From the NCBI RefSeq assembly GCF_000717345.1, contig NZ_JNZA01000010.1:124001-188000 (forward strand): a stretch of 64,000 nucleotides of DNA. The letters are read 5' to 3'. Below are positions 52,050 through 59,871 of the stretch, in pieces. The notes beneath the pieces were generated by a model, which ran no database searches, was not told the origin of the DNA, and saw nothing but the letters and a program-made list of their open reading frames with translations. Each line of letters opens with the position of its first letter. Positions within the stretch are counted from its first letter, which is position 1. The position numbers and the translations under genes are program-made. This DNA is from Streptomyces lydicus. GTDB lineage: Bacteria > Actinomycetota > Actinomycetes > Streptomycetales > Streptomycetaceae.

Positions 52050-52115
52050 TGACGAAAGTCTGACGCCGGGGCCCGGACACTGGCCCCCGGGCCCCCGCGG
52101 TGTTCGAATCGAAGG

Positions 52116-52874
52116 GTGACCAAGGAAGCGAATCCGGCCGGCGCGCCGGACCACGGCGCGGGCGCGGACGGCAGCGGCACCCCCGTCGGCCGCCGGGTGG
52201 TGCTCGGCATGCTCGCCGCCGGCGCCGCGGGCGTCGCCGCGGCCCCGTTCCTCCAGCGCGCCTGGGACGACACCCTCGGCGCCGCCGCACAGCAGGACCC
52301 CACCGGCCTCTCCGGGCTGCTCCCGGGCGGCGGCGGCTTCCGCTACTACTCGGTGACCGGCCCCGTACCGGACCGGGACGAGCGCACCTACCGCCTCACC
52401 GTCGACGGCCTGGTGCGCCACCGGGCCGCGTACCGCCTCGCCGACCTGCGCGCGCTGCCGCAGACCCGGGTCGTGCGCGACGTCCAGTGCGTCACCGGCT
52501 GGCGGGTGCCGCACACCCCCTTCGAGGGGGTACGGCTCTCCGCCCTCCTCGACGCCGCCGGCGTCCGTCCCGAGGCCAAGGCCGTCCGCTTCACCTGCTT
52601 CGACGGCGCCTACAGCGAATCCCTCACCCTCGAACAGGCCCGCCGCGACGACGTCCTGGTCGCGCTGCGGATGCAGGACGCGCCGCTCGCCCACGCCCAC
52701 GGCGGGCCGGTGCGCCTCTACGTCGCACCCATGTACTTCTACAAGTCGGCGAAGTGGCTCTCCGGCATCACCGTCACCGACCACGTCCTGCCCGGATACT
52801 GGGAGAACCTCGGATATGACGTCGACGCCTGGGTCGGCCGGTCGAACGGACGCGACGATGCCCCGACCACCTGA
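52116..52874 (+). CDS. Sulfite oxidase/MsrP-fold molybdopterin oxidoreductase subunit
   Basis: A 252-residue exported or membrane-anchored molybdoenzyme. After a polar start, a hydrophobic segment (RRVVLGMLAAGAAGVAAAPFL, residues about 26-47, with an RR pair) looks like a Tat-type anchor. The Mo-cofactor domain has TYRLTVDGLVRHRAAYRLAD, the ligand Cys in DVQCVTGWRVPHTPFEGVRL, and RFTCFDGAYSESL, VRLYVAPMYFYKSAKWLSGI. The length suits the YedY/MsrP class without the dimerisation domain. The cytochrome b gene overlaps its end. The likely partner reaction is reduction of a methionine sulfoxide or other small oxidised substrate; this is inference. Confidence 0.85.
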   Translation: MTKEANPAGAPDHGAGADGSGTPVGRRVVLGMLAAGAAGVAAAPFLQRAWDDTLGAAAQQDPTGLSGLLPGGGGFRYYSVTGPVPDRDERTYRLTVDGLVRHRAAYRLADLRALPQTRVVRDVQCVTGWRVPHTPFEGVRLSALLDAAGVRPEAKAVRFTCFDGAYSESLTLEQARRDDVLVALRMQDAPLAHAHGGPVRLYVAPMYFYKSAKWLSGITVTDHVLPGYWENLGYDVDAWVGRSNGRDDAPTT

Positions 52875-53487
52875 GCCCCCGGCCGGCCGCCCCCGGGTGC
52901 CGCGCTTCACCCCCGCCGAACACCGGGTGCACCGCGCCACCGCCGTCCTGATGGCCGTCTGCGTGCTCACCGCGGCTTGCCTGTATCTGCCCTTCCTCGC
53001 CGAACTCGTCGGCCGCCGCGCCCTGATGGTCGCCGTCCACGAGTGGTCCGGCATCCTGCTGCCCGTCCCCCTGCTGCTCGGCCTCGCCTCCCGCGCGCTC
53101 CGCACCGACCTGCGCCACCTCAACCGCTTCGGCCCGCACGACCGCCGGTGGCTGCGCGCCGCGCTGCGCCGCCGCGGGGACCGCCCGGCCGGGAAGTTCA
53201 ACGCCGGGCAGAAGCTCTACGCCGCCTGGATCGCCGGCGCGGTCCTGGTGATGGCCGCCACCGGCCTGCTGATGTGGTTCACCCACCTGGCGCCCCTGGT
53301 GTGGCGGACCGGCGCCACCTTCGTCCACGACTGGCTCGCCCTCACCGTGATCGTGGTGATCGCCGGCCATGTCTGGAAGGCGTACGCCGACCCCGAGTCC
53401 CGCCGCGGGATGCGCACCGGGTCGGTGGACGCCGGGTGGGCCGCCCGCGAGCACCCGCTGTGGGAGCACGAGGACAAGGCCCGGTAA
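52858..53487 (+). CDS. Cytochrome b/b6-type membrane subunit
   Basis: A 209-residue membrane protein. ATG 52858 lies within the end of the molybdoenzyme gene (17-bp overlap), so the two are coupled. Four hydrophobic helices carry the expected histidines: HRVHRATAVLMAVCVLTAA, VAVHEWSGILLPVPLLLGL, FVHDWLALTVIVVIAGHVWKAY. It is of the cytochrome b561/formate-dehydrogenase gamma type and would bring electrons from the quinol pool to the molybdoenzyme, as YedZ/MsrQ does for YedY/MsrP. The product ends in a charged tail (REHPLWEHEDKAR). Confidence 0.85.
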   Translation: MPRPPEPPAGRPRVPRFTPAEHRVHRATAVLMAVCVLTAACLYLPFLAELVGRRALMVAVHEWSGILLPVPLLLGLASRALRTDLRHLNRFGPHDRRWLRAALRRRGDRPAGKFNAGQKLYAAWIAGAVLVMAATGLLMWFTHLAPLVWRTGATFVHDWLALTVIVVIAGHVWKAYADPESRRGMRTGSVDAGWAAREHPLWEHEDKAR

Positions 53488-53524
53488 CCGCGGGGGAGTT
53501 GCCGGGGGAGCGGTCCGGAAAAAT

Positions 53525-53571
53525 TGCAGAGGTTTCTCTGCAGAGAAGGCTGTGCAGAGAGTTCTCTGCAC
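53525..53571. promoter_or_regulatory. ArsR-type operator array before the ArsR-MFS operon
   Basis: Site 1 is TGCAGAG-N4-CTCTGCA (53525-53542). Site 2 is GTGCAGAGA-GT-TCTCTGCAC (53552-53571). They share the perfect core CTCTGCAGAG (53536-53545). The array ends 16 bp before ATG 53588, covering the expected promoter. Confidence 0.75.
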
Positions 53572-53587
53572 CTCTATGCTCCTCTCC

Positions 53588-54217
53588 ATGACCGCCTCCT
53601 CCGGGCCCGACCCGGCGCGCCCCGACCCGTCCGCCGCCCCTCCCGTCCGCCGCATGGACGCCCGCAGCCTGCGCGCTCTCGCCCACCCGCTGCGGATGCG
53701 CATCCTGGACCTGCTGACCCTCGACGGGCCCGACACCGCCACCGGACTCGCCCGCCGTCTCGGCGAGAACACCGGCACCGTCAGCTGGCACCTGCGCCAC
53801 CTCGCCGACCACGGCTTCATCGAGGAGGACACCGGGCGCGGCACCCGGCGCGAACGCTGGTGGCGGGCGGTGCGGGTGGCCCGCCGCCTCGACACCAACG
53901 ACTTCCGCCACGACCCCGACATCCGCGGCGCCCTGTCGGTCTACCTGCACGAAACCGTCCAGCGGGACTTCGAGCAGGTCACCACCTACCTAGCCGAGGA
54001 CTGGGACGAGGAGTGGCGCGACGCCGGCACCCTCTCCCGCTGGCAGGACCTGCGCCTGACCCCGGAACAACTCGCCGCCCTCAACGCCGAGCTGGAGGCC
54101 GTCGTCGTCCGGCACCGGGCGGCCGCCCGAAGCGGGACCGCCGCCGATGCCGGCGACGCCCGGCCCGTCCTCGTCCAGCTCCAGTCCTTCCCCCGCAAGC
54201 AGAGGGACGCGAGATGA
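53588..54217 (+). CDS. ArsR-family (winged helix) regulator
   Basis: A 209-residue regulator starting at ATG 53588 (MTASSGPDPARPDPSA); ATG 53576, four codons earlier, is an alternative. The helix-turn-helix is RALAHPLRMRILDLLTLDGPDTATGLARRLGENTGTVSWHLRHLADHGFIEED, with the wing RGTRRERWW. The C-terminal part is longer than in metal-sensing ArsR proteins and has no metal-binding cysteines, so the signal is probably a small molecule. Its 3' end overlaps the MFS start in ATGA. The palindrome array upstream points to autorepression with the transporter. Confidence 0.88.
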   Translation: MTASSGPDPARPDPSAAPPVRRMDARSLRALAHPLRMRILDLLTLDGPDTATGLARRLGENTGTVSWHLRHLADHGFIEEDTGRGTRRERWWRAVRVARRLDTNDFRHDPDIRGALSVYLHETVQRDFEQVTTYLAEDWDEEWRDAGTLSRWQDLRLTPEQLAALNAELEAVVVRHRAAARSGTAADAGDARPVLVQLQSFPRKQRDAR

Positions 54218-55500
54218 GCGGACTCCTGCGCCGCCACCGCGACTTCCGGCTGCTGTGGTGCGGCGAGACCGCCGGCAAATTCGGCGCGGCGGTCACCAAC
54301 GTGGCGATGCCGCTGGTGGCGGTCGCCACCCTGCACGCCTCCACCTTCGCGGTCGGCCTGCTCAGCGCCTGCGGCTGGCTGCCCTGGCTGCTGATCGGCC
54401 TCCCGGTCGGGGTGTGGGTGGACCGGCTGCGCCGCCGCCCCCTGATGCTGGCCGCCGCCGCGGTGTCGCTGGTGCTGTTCGCCGCCGTACCGGTCCTGGC
54501 CCGGACCGGCGGGCTGAGCCTCGGCCTGCTGATCGCCGTGGCGCTGCTGACCGGTGCCGCCGCGGTGGTCTTCCAGACCGCCTACAGCGCCTATCTCCCC
54601 ACCCTGCTCGCGCCCGCCGACCGGGCCGAGGGCAACGCCAAGCTGCACGGCAGCGCCTCCGCCGCGCAGATCGCCGGCCAGGGCGCGGCCGGCCTCCTCG
54701 CCCAACTGGCGGGCGCCGTCAACGGCTTGCTCGCCAACGCCGCCACCTTCCTCGTCGCGCTGCTCTGCCTGCTCGGCATCCGCCACCGCGAGCCCCGCCC
54801 CGAGGCCCGGGACGGGGCGCCGCGCGCGCTGCGCCGGGAGGTCGCCGAGGGCCTGCGGCTGGTCGCCGACGACGTCTGGTTCCGTACGATGACGCTCTTC
54901 GGCGCCGCCTCCAACCTCGCCCTCATGGGATACCAGTCCCTCGCCGCGGTCTTCCTGGTCCGCGAGGTGGGACTGCCCGCCGGAGCGGTCGGCGGACTGC
55001 TGGCGCTGGCGAGCACGGGCGGCATCGCGGGCGCCTTCGCGGCACGCCGCACCGCCGCCCGCCTCGGCACCGCCCGCGCCATGCTGGTCTTCGAACTCGG
55101 CGTCCCCTTCCTGGCGTTGCTCATCCCGCTCACCACGTCCGGCGCCGGGGCGCTGCTCTACGTCGCCGGCAGCTTCGGCGTCAGCGCGGGAGTGGTGGCC
55201 GGCAACATCCTCAAGGTCAGCTTCCAGCAGTCCTACTGCCCACCGCCCCTGCTCGGCCGGCTGATCGCCAGCAGCGCCTTCCTCAACTACGGCACCCTGC
55301 CGCTGGGTGCGCTGCTCGGCGGCGCGCTGGGCTCCGCCCTGGGCATCCGCACCGCCATGTGGATCATGACGGCCGGTGTTCCGCTCGCCGCCCTGATCCT
55401 GCTGTTCTCGCCGGTCCGCACCGTCCGCGAACTGCCCGCACGCCGTACGGAACCGGGCCCGGGAGCCGAACGGGATCAGGCCGTCGGCGACCCCGTCTGA
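54214..55500 (+). CDS. MFS exporter, second gene of the ArsR operon
   Basis: A 428-residue transporter of the drug/macrolide-efflux type: RHRDFRLLWCGETAGKFGAAVTNVAMPLVAV at the start, with the loop 2-3 region GVWVDRLRRRPLML and helix 10-11 segments (PPPLLGRLIASSAFLNYGTLPLGALLGGALG). This is the Bcr/MefE-like group used for macrolide, enterobactin or tetracenomycin export. Coupling to an ArsR-type regulator is a standard efflux-operon layout. Its stop overlaps the converging sensor kinase gene by 25 bp. Confidence 0.88.
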   Translation: MSGLLRRHRDFRLLWCGETAGKFGAAVTNVAMPLVAVATLHASTFAVGLLSACGWLPWLLIGLPVGVWVDRLRRRPLMLAAAAVSLVLFAAVPVLARTGGLSLGLLIAVALLTGAAAVVFQTAYSAYLPTLLAPADRAEGNAKLHGSASAAQIAGQGAAGLLAQLAGAVNGLLANAATFLVALLCLLGIRHREPRPEARDGAPRALRREVAEGLRLVADDVWFRTMTLFGAASNLALMGYQSLAAVFLVREVGLPAGAVGGLLALASTGGIAGAFAARRTAARLGTARAMLVFELGVPFLALLIPLTTSGAGALLYVAGSFGVSAGVVAGNILKVSFQQSYCPPPLLGRLIASSAFLNYGTLPLGALLGGALGSALGIRTAMWIMTAGVPLAALILLFSPVRTVRELPARRTEPGPGAERDQAVGDPV

Positions 55501-56633
55501 GGCTCCGTCCGCGGCTGCGCCGACGGCAGCGTCACCTCGAAGCGGCAACCCGCCCCGGTGTTCCGGACCGTCGCCCGGCCCTCATGGGCCTCCACGATGC
55601 CGCGGACGATCGCGAGGCCCAGACCCGCCCCGCCCTCGCCGTCCGCCCGCGGCGTGCGCGCGCTGCCGCCCCGCCAGCCGGTGTCGAAGACCCGCGCCAG
55701 GTCCCCGGGCGGGATGCCGCCGCAGCCGTCCTCCACCGCCAGCACCACCCGGCCCTCCTCGTCCCGTGCGCTGACCGCGACGGTGCCGTCGGCCGGCGTC
55801 GCCCGGATCGCGTTGACCAGCAGATTGCCCAGGACCCGGGTGATCTGCTGGGCGTCCACCCGCACCGGCAGCGGCACCACCCCGCCGTCCACCAGCCGCA
55901 CCCCGCTCGCCCGCGCCAGCGGCCGGGCACCGGCCAGCGCGTCGTCCACCAGGTCGTAGACCGACACCCGCGAGAAGGTCAGCGCCAGCGCACCGGCCTG
56001 GATGCGGGCCAGTTCGAAGAGGTCGTCGACCATCGCGGCCAGCCGGTCCACCTCGATCCGCATCCGCGAGTGGTACCGCGCGGTGTCCTCGGCGACCCCG
56101 TCCTCCAGCGCCTCGGCCATCGCCCGCAGCCCGGCCAGCGGCGTCCGCAGATCGTGCGAGATCCCGGCGATCAGCTCCCGCCGGGAGGCGTCCAGCGCCC
56201 GCTCCCGCTCCCGCGCCTCGGCGAGGTGCGCGCTGGTCTCCTCCAACGCCTGTGCCAGTGCGGACAGTTCGGCCGTCGGCGGTTCGGCGGGCGCCACGAA
56301 GCCGCCCTCGCTGCCGACCGTACGGGCCGAGCGCGCCAGCTCCCGGCTGCCCGCCGCGATCCGCCGCCCGAAGAGCAGCGCGGCGGCCAGCGACACCACG
56401 CCGGACACCGCGACCACGGCCATCACCACGCCCAGGTCGTGCCCGGACAGGAACATCGCCTGGGCGACCGCCACCGTGCCCGCCGCCATCGCGGCCACCG
56501 CCAGCGCCGCCACCGCGAACAGCGACAGCGCGACCGAGCGCCGCCGCAGCGCCCGGACCGCGGGCGCGGCGAGCAGCCCCGCCAGCGCCGCGCCCAGCGC
56601 CGCGAGCGCCACGATGACCAGGAAGTCCGTCAT
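55476..56633 (-). CDS. Sensor histidine kinase of a two-component system
   Basis: A 385-residue membrane kinase, starting in ATGA overlap with the response regulator stop. It has two N-terminal helices (about residues 2-24 and 36-95 with a HAMP-like RRIAAGSRELARSARTV region), the H box with phospho-acceptor His160 in AGISHDLRTPLAGLRAMAEAL, then N box NLLVNAIRATPADG, G1 EDGCGGIPPGD and G2 GGAGLGLAIVRGIV. No large sensor domain is present outside, so the signal is probably intramembrane. The partner is the upstream OmpR-type regulator. The 3' end overlaps the MFS gene. Confidence 0.93.
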   Translation of the reverse strand: MTDFLVIVALAALGAALAGLLAAPAVRALRRRSVALSLFAVAALAVAAMAAGTVAVAQAMFLSGHDLGVVMAVVAVSGVVSLAAALLFGRRIAAGSRELARSARTVGSEGGFVAPAEPPTAELSALAQALEETSAHLAEARERERALDASRRELIAGISHDLRTPLAGLRAMAEALEDGVAEDTARYHSRMRIEVDRLAAMVDDLFELARIQAGALALTFSRVSVYDLVDDALAGARPLARASGVRLVDGGVVPLPVRVDAQQITRVLGNLLVNAIRATPADGTVAVSARDEEGRVVLAVEDGCGGIPPGDLARVFDTGWRGGSARTPRADGEGGAGLGLAIVRGIVEAHEGRATVRNTGAGCRFEVTLPSAQPRTEPQTGSPTA

Positions 56634-57430
56634 GTTCCGTCGCCTTCCCAGGGTGTTCCGCCGCCGGCCGGCGCCTCGTCCCCCGACGGGTCGAAGCGGT
56701 AGCCGGCGCCCCAGACCGTCGTCACCAGCCGGGGCGCGGCCGGGTCCGTCTCGATCTTCTCGCGCAGCCGCCGGACGTGCACGGTCACCGTCGACAGGTC
56801 GCCGAACTCCCACCCCCACACCCGGTGCAGCAGCTCCTCGCGGGAGAACACCCGCCCAGGGTGGCGCATCAGGAAGACCAGCAGGTCGAACTCGCGGGCG
56901 GTCAGGGAGAGCTGGCGCCCGGCGCGGTCGGCCCGCCGGCCGCCCGGGTCGGCGGTGAGGGAGCCGGCCCGCAGCACGGGGGAGGGGGCCGCGGCCGGCG
57001 GCGCGGCCTCCGCGCGGCGCAGCACCGAGCCGATCCGCAGCACCAGCTCCCGCGGACTGAACGGCTTGGTCACGTAGTCGTCCGCGCCCAGCTCCAGGCC
57101 GAGGATGCGATCCGCCTCCTCGCCGCGCGCCGTCAGCATCACCACCGGAACGGCAAGGCCGTCCTCCGTGCGGCGCAGCCTGCGGCACACCTCCAGGCCG
57201 TCCAGGCCCGGCAGCATCAGGTCGAGCACGACCAGGTGCGGGCGGAACGCGGCGGCCCGGTCCAGCGCGGCGAAGCCGTCGGCGGCGTGCTCGGTGGCGT
57301 AGCCGGCGCGCGAGAGGTAGCCGGTGACGACCTCGGCGACGGTCGGGTCGTCCTCGACGACGAGGACGCGGCGCGGCGGCCCGGGCGCGGCGGCGGACGG
57401 GTCGGCGGGGGGCGGCGGTGGTCGGTGCAC
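56630..57430 (-). CDS. OmpR/PhoB-family response regulator
   Basis: A 266-residue regulator. The receiver domain begins RRVLVVEDDPTVAEVVTGYL and carries the phosphorylation site Asp70 in LVVLDLMLPG, with T and K of LTARGEE and VTKPFSPREL. The winged-helix domain has LSLTAREFDLLVFLMRHPGRVFSREELLHRVWG and DLSTVTVHVRRLREKIE. A Pro/Ala-rich N-terminus and tail are extra. It is the first gene of the pair, and ATGA overlap couples it to the kinase. Targets are unknown. Confidence 0.94.
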   Translation of the reverse strand: MHRPPPPPADPSAAAPGPPRRVLVVEDDPTVAEVVTGYLSRAGYATEHAADGFAALDRAAAFRPHLVVLDLMLPGLDGLEVCRRLRRTEDGLAVPVVMLTARGEEADRILGLELGADDYVTKPFSPRELVLRIGSVLRRAEAAPPAAAPSPVLRAGSLTADPGGRRADRAGRQLSLTAREFDLLVFLMRHPGRVFSREELLHRVWGWEFGDLSTVTVHVRRLREKIETDPAAPRLVTTVWGAGYRFDPSGDEAPAGGGTPWEGDGT

Positions 57431-57593
57431 GGGATCAGCGTGCCCGGCCCGGAGGATACGTCATGTTCCCAGCCAACACCAGCGGCCGCCGCCGCGGGTA
57501 CCCCGGCCCGCGTCCGTAAGACTCCGGTAACCGGACCGGACCGGGCGGCGCCGTCACCGGGTGGTGCCGTCAGTGCGGAAGCGGGCGTCCGGG

Positions 57594-58007
57594 TCAGCCC
57601 TCCAGGCCCTCCCGTACGCGCCGCGACACGGTGATCGCGTACAGGTCGAGCACCCCCGGCGGCTCCGCCAGGCCGGGGCCGCCGGCGCGGATCCAGGCGG
57701 CGATGTCGGCCAGCGCGTCGTCGTCGTTGACCAGTCCCAGCCAGACCGGGCGGCCGCCCGCGGCGCGGCCCGCCGCCGACGGCTGCACCACGACCACGTT
57801 CGCCTGGTCGCAGACGTCCAGGCACTCCGACGCCCGCACCGGCGCCGCCCCGTCCAGCGCCGCCCGCAGCCGGGGTATCTGCCCGGTGTGGTCGACGCCC
57901 GGGATCTTGGCCGCATCGCCGCAGCAGCAGCCGCGGCACACGGTGACCCGGCACGGGGCCTCGGTGGTGGCCGGCCGGCCGGCACGCTTGTTGATCATCC
58001 GGCCCAT
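57594..58007 (-). CDS. Thioredoxin-like [2Fe-2S] ferredoxin
   Basis: A 137-residue protein with the pattern CRVTVCRGCCCGDAAK near the start and ECLDVCDQANVVVVQPS further in, which matches the thioredoxin-fold [2Fe-2S] ferredoxin family (also called sucrase/ferredoxin-like or CbiX-associated). An internal ATG (MINKRAGRPA) is a possible start. Four cysteines suit one [2Fe-2S] cluster. It lies next to the P450 gene but is divergent from it and belongs to a different ferredoxin class from P450 redox partners, so I do not pair them. Confidence 0.75.
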   Translation of the reverse strand: MGRMINKRAGRPATTEAPCRVTVCRGCCCGDAAKIPGVDHTGQIPRLRAALDGAAPVRASECLDVCDQANVVVVQPSAAGRAAGGRPVWLGLVNDDDALADIAAWIRAGGPGLAEPPGVLDLYAITVSRRVREGLEG

Positions 58008-58141
58008 GCTACGCGGGCCCCCGGACCGGCCCCACGCCGCGCTCCCCGCCCCGGCCCGCGCCGCCCGTCACCGCCCCCGCCGCGAAATCCGGACCCCGCC
58101 GGCGGAATAGGTGCGTACCCCAACTGGATAGAGATCCGGGC

Positions 58142-59563
58142 ATGTCCCTTACCGAGTCCCACCCCCAGCCCGGCGCCGCGGCGCGCCGCGAGATACCCGG
58201 CCCGGCCGGCCTGCCCGTCCTCGGCTCGATGTTAGAACTGCGGCGCGACTCGCTCGCCACCTTCCTCGGCGCCCAGCGCGAACACGGCGACGTGATCCGC
58301 CTGGAGGCCGGACCGCCCGGGCTGCGCAGCGTCTTCCACGCCCTCTTCGCCCCCGAGGGCGTACAGCAGGTCCTCGCCTCCCAGGCCGCCAACTTCCGCA
58401 AGGACCACCCGCTGTACGAGGAGGTCCGGCAGTCCTTCGGCAACGGCCTGCTCACCAGCCAGGACGCCGACTACCTCCGCCAACGACGGCTGGTGCAGCC
58501 GCTGTTCACCAAGCGCCGGGTGGACGGCTACGCCTCGGCGGTGACCGCCGAGGCCGGCACCCTCGCCGACCGCTGGCACACCGCCCGGGACCACACCGTC
58601 GACCTCGTCCCCGAGATGAACCGGCTCGCGCTGCGCACCGTCTCCCGGATCCTCTTCGGCGTGGACGCCGAGCAGGCCGTGGCCGCCATCCACCGGTGCC
58701 TGCCGGTCATCAATGCCTACGTCGTCCAGCGCGCCTACGTACCCGTGAAGCTCCCGCGCCACTGGCCCACCCCCGCCAACCTGCGGGCCCGGGCCGCCAC
58801 CGACGAGCTCAACGCCGTGTGCGACAGCGTCATCGCCGAACGCCGGGCGGCCGGCACGGACGTGGCGGAGGGCGACGATCTGCTGTCCCTGCTCTCCGCC
58901 GCCGGCAACGACGAGGACGGCTCGCTGGACGCCACCGAGATCCGCGAACAGGTCCTGATCTTCCTGCTCGCCGGGCACGAGACCACTGCAACCTCGCTGG
59001 CCTTCACCCTCCACCTCCTCGCCCGGCACCCCGACGAACAGGCCGCGGTGCGCGCGGAGATCGACCGGGTGCTGGCCGGCCGCACGCCCACCGCCGCGGA
59101 CCTGGACCGGCTGCCGTACCTGACCCAGGCGCTCAAGGAGGCCATGCGGCTGTACCCGGCGGCGCCGGTCGTCAGCCGCCGCGCCGTCGAGGCCACCGAG
59201 ATCGGCGGGTACCGCATCCCGGCCGGCGCCGACGTGGTCGTCTCGCCCTGGGTGACGCACCGCAACCCGGCGCTGTGGCCGGACCCGGAGCGCTTCGACC
59301 CCGGCCGCTTCGCACCCGAGCGGGAGGCCGAACGGCACCGCTACGCCTGGTTCCCGTTCGGCGGCGGCCCGCGCGCCTGCATCGGCCAGCACTTCTCGAT
59401 GCTGGAGTCGGTGCTGGCGCTGGCGGTGCTGCTGCGCGCGTACGAGCTGGAGGCGGTGGACGAGGACGTGCCGGTCGCCGCCGGGATCACCCTGCAGGCC
59501 ACCGGTCCGGCCCGGGTACGGCTGCGCCCGCGCGCCGGGTCCGGCGGGGGAGCGGGGGAGTAG
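58142..59563 (+). CDS. Cytochrome P450
   Basis: A 473-residue haem monooxygenase, soluble and of bacterial length. It starts MSLTESHPQPGAAARREIPG. Signatures: I helix LLAGHETTATSLAFTLHLLA, K helix ExxR in KEAMRLYP, and the haem loop FPFGGGPRACIGQHF with ligand Cys413. The meander RFDPGRFAPER is in place. It has no adjacent ferredoxin or reductase, so electrons come from shared partners. Nothing nearby defines the substrate; it sits upstream of the ABC-F gene with a long leader between. Confidence 0.93.
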   Translation: MSLTESHPQPGAAARREIPGPAGLPVLGSMLELRRDSLATFLGAQREHGDVIRLEAGPPGLRSVFHALFAPEGVQQVLASQAANFRKDHPLYEEVRQSFGNGLLTSQDADYLRQRRLVQPLFTKRRVDGYASAVTAEAGTLADRWHTARDHTVDLVPEMNRLALRTVSRILFGVDAEQAVAAIHRCLPVINAYVVQRAYVPVKLPRHWPTPANLRARAATDELNAVCDSVIAERRAAGTDVAEGDDLLSLLSAAGNDEDGSLDATEIREQVLIFLLAGHETTATSLAFTLHLLARHPDEQAAVRAEIDRVLAGRTPTAADLDRLPYLTQALKEAMRLYPAAPVVSRRAVEATEIGGYRIPAGADVVVSPWVTHRNPALWPDPERFDPGRFAPEREAERHRYAWFPFGGGPRACIGQHFSMLESVLALAVLLRAYELEAVDEDVPVAAGITLQATGPARVRLRPRAGSGGGAGE

Positions 59564-59615
59564 ACCGGAAGACCGCACGACCGGGGCGCCGCGCCGGGCC
59601 GACCACCGGCCCGGC

Positions 59616-59639
59616 CAAACGCAACGAAAATAGCGTTTG
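59616..59639. promoter_or_regulatory. Inverted repeat CAAACGC-N10-GCGTTTG
   Basis: Perfect 7-bp arms around an AT-rich centre (AACGAAAATA), overlapping the -35 of the ABC-F promoter candidate. It has the shape of a repressor or activator site. The low-GC centre stands out against the surrounding sequence. Confidence 0.5.
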
Positions 59640-59665
59640 CTTTTCGGTGGCGCCCCCCGTACCGT
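59637..59665 (+). promoter_or_regulatory. Candidate ABC-F promoter
   Basis: TTGCTT (59637-59642) and TACCGT (59660-59665) are 17 bp apart. The transcript would start near 59672, giving a leader of about 200 bases before the GTG, long enough for attenuation. Confidence 0.4.
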
Positions 59666-59702
59666 CATTCCCGGTCCCATTGCCGCCGATCGGAGAAGGC
59701 CG

Positions 59703-59714
59703 TTGCTCGTCTGA
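59703..59714 (+). CDS. Possible three-residue leader peptide in the ABC-F leader
   Basis: TTG CTC GTC TGA follows GGAGAAGG at the proper distance, so a ribosome could start here and stop after three codons (Met-Leu-Val). Antibiotic-resistance genes often carry such short frames for ribosome-mediated attenuation. The evidence is weak because the frame is so short. Confidence 0.25.
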   Translation: MLV

Positions 59715-59734
59715 GGTCCGCAAGACACCGCGCC

Positions 59735-59756
59735 CGCGCATGCCCGGCATCGCGCG
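59735..59756 (+). promoter_or_regulatory. Hairpin in the ABC-F leader, attenuator candidate
   Basis: CGCGCATGC pairs with GCATCGCGCG around CCG, with one bulge, 20 bp after the short reading frame and 115 bp before the ABC-F start. Confidence 0.35.
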
Positions 59757-59871
59757 GCGTCGTCCGCGACCTCGGCGTACCCCCACGGCGTACCCCGGCG
59801 CACCCGGCGTTCCCGCGGTGTCTCCTGCGCAAGCCCCCCGCACACCTGCCACGCGCACCCAGGAGACCCCT

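Larger units (their letters stand above)
59564..59871 (+). other. 308-bp non-coding leader between the P450 and ABC-F genes
   Basis: This stretch holds no independent gene. It contains in order an inverted repeat (59616-59639), a promoter candidate (59637-59665), a possible short reading frame (59703-59714) and a hairpin (59735-59756), each listed separately. An in-frame open extension upstream of GTG 59872 reads Arg/Pro-rich and is unlike ABC-F N-termini, so it is not counted as coding. Confidence 0.6.

Noticed and set aside
57594..59563. Pairing of the ferredoxin-like gene with the P450 as redox partners
   Set aside because: The genes are divergent, and the ferredoxin is of the thioredoxin-like class, not the small 3Fe-4S/4Fe-4S type that serves actinobacterial P450s.
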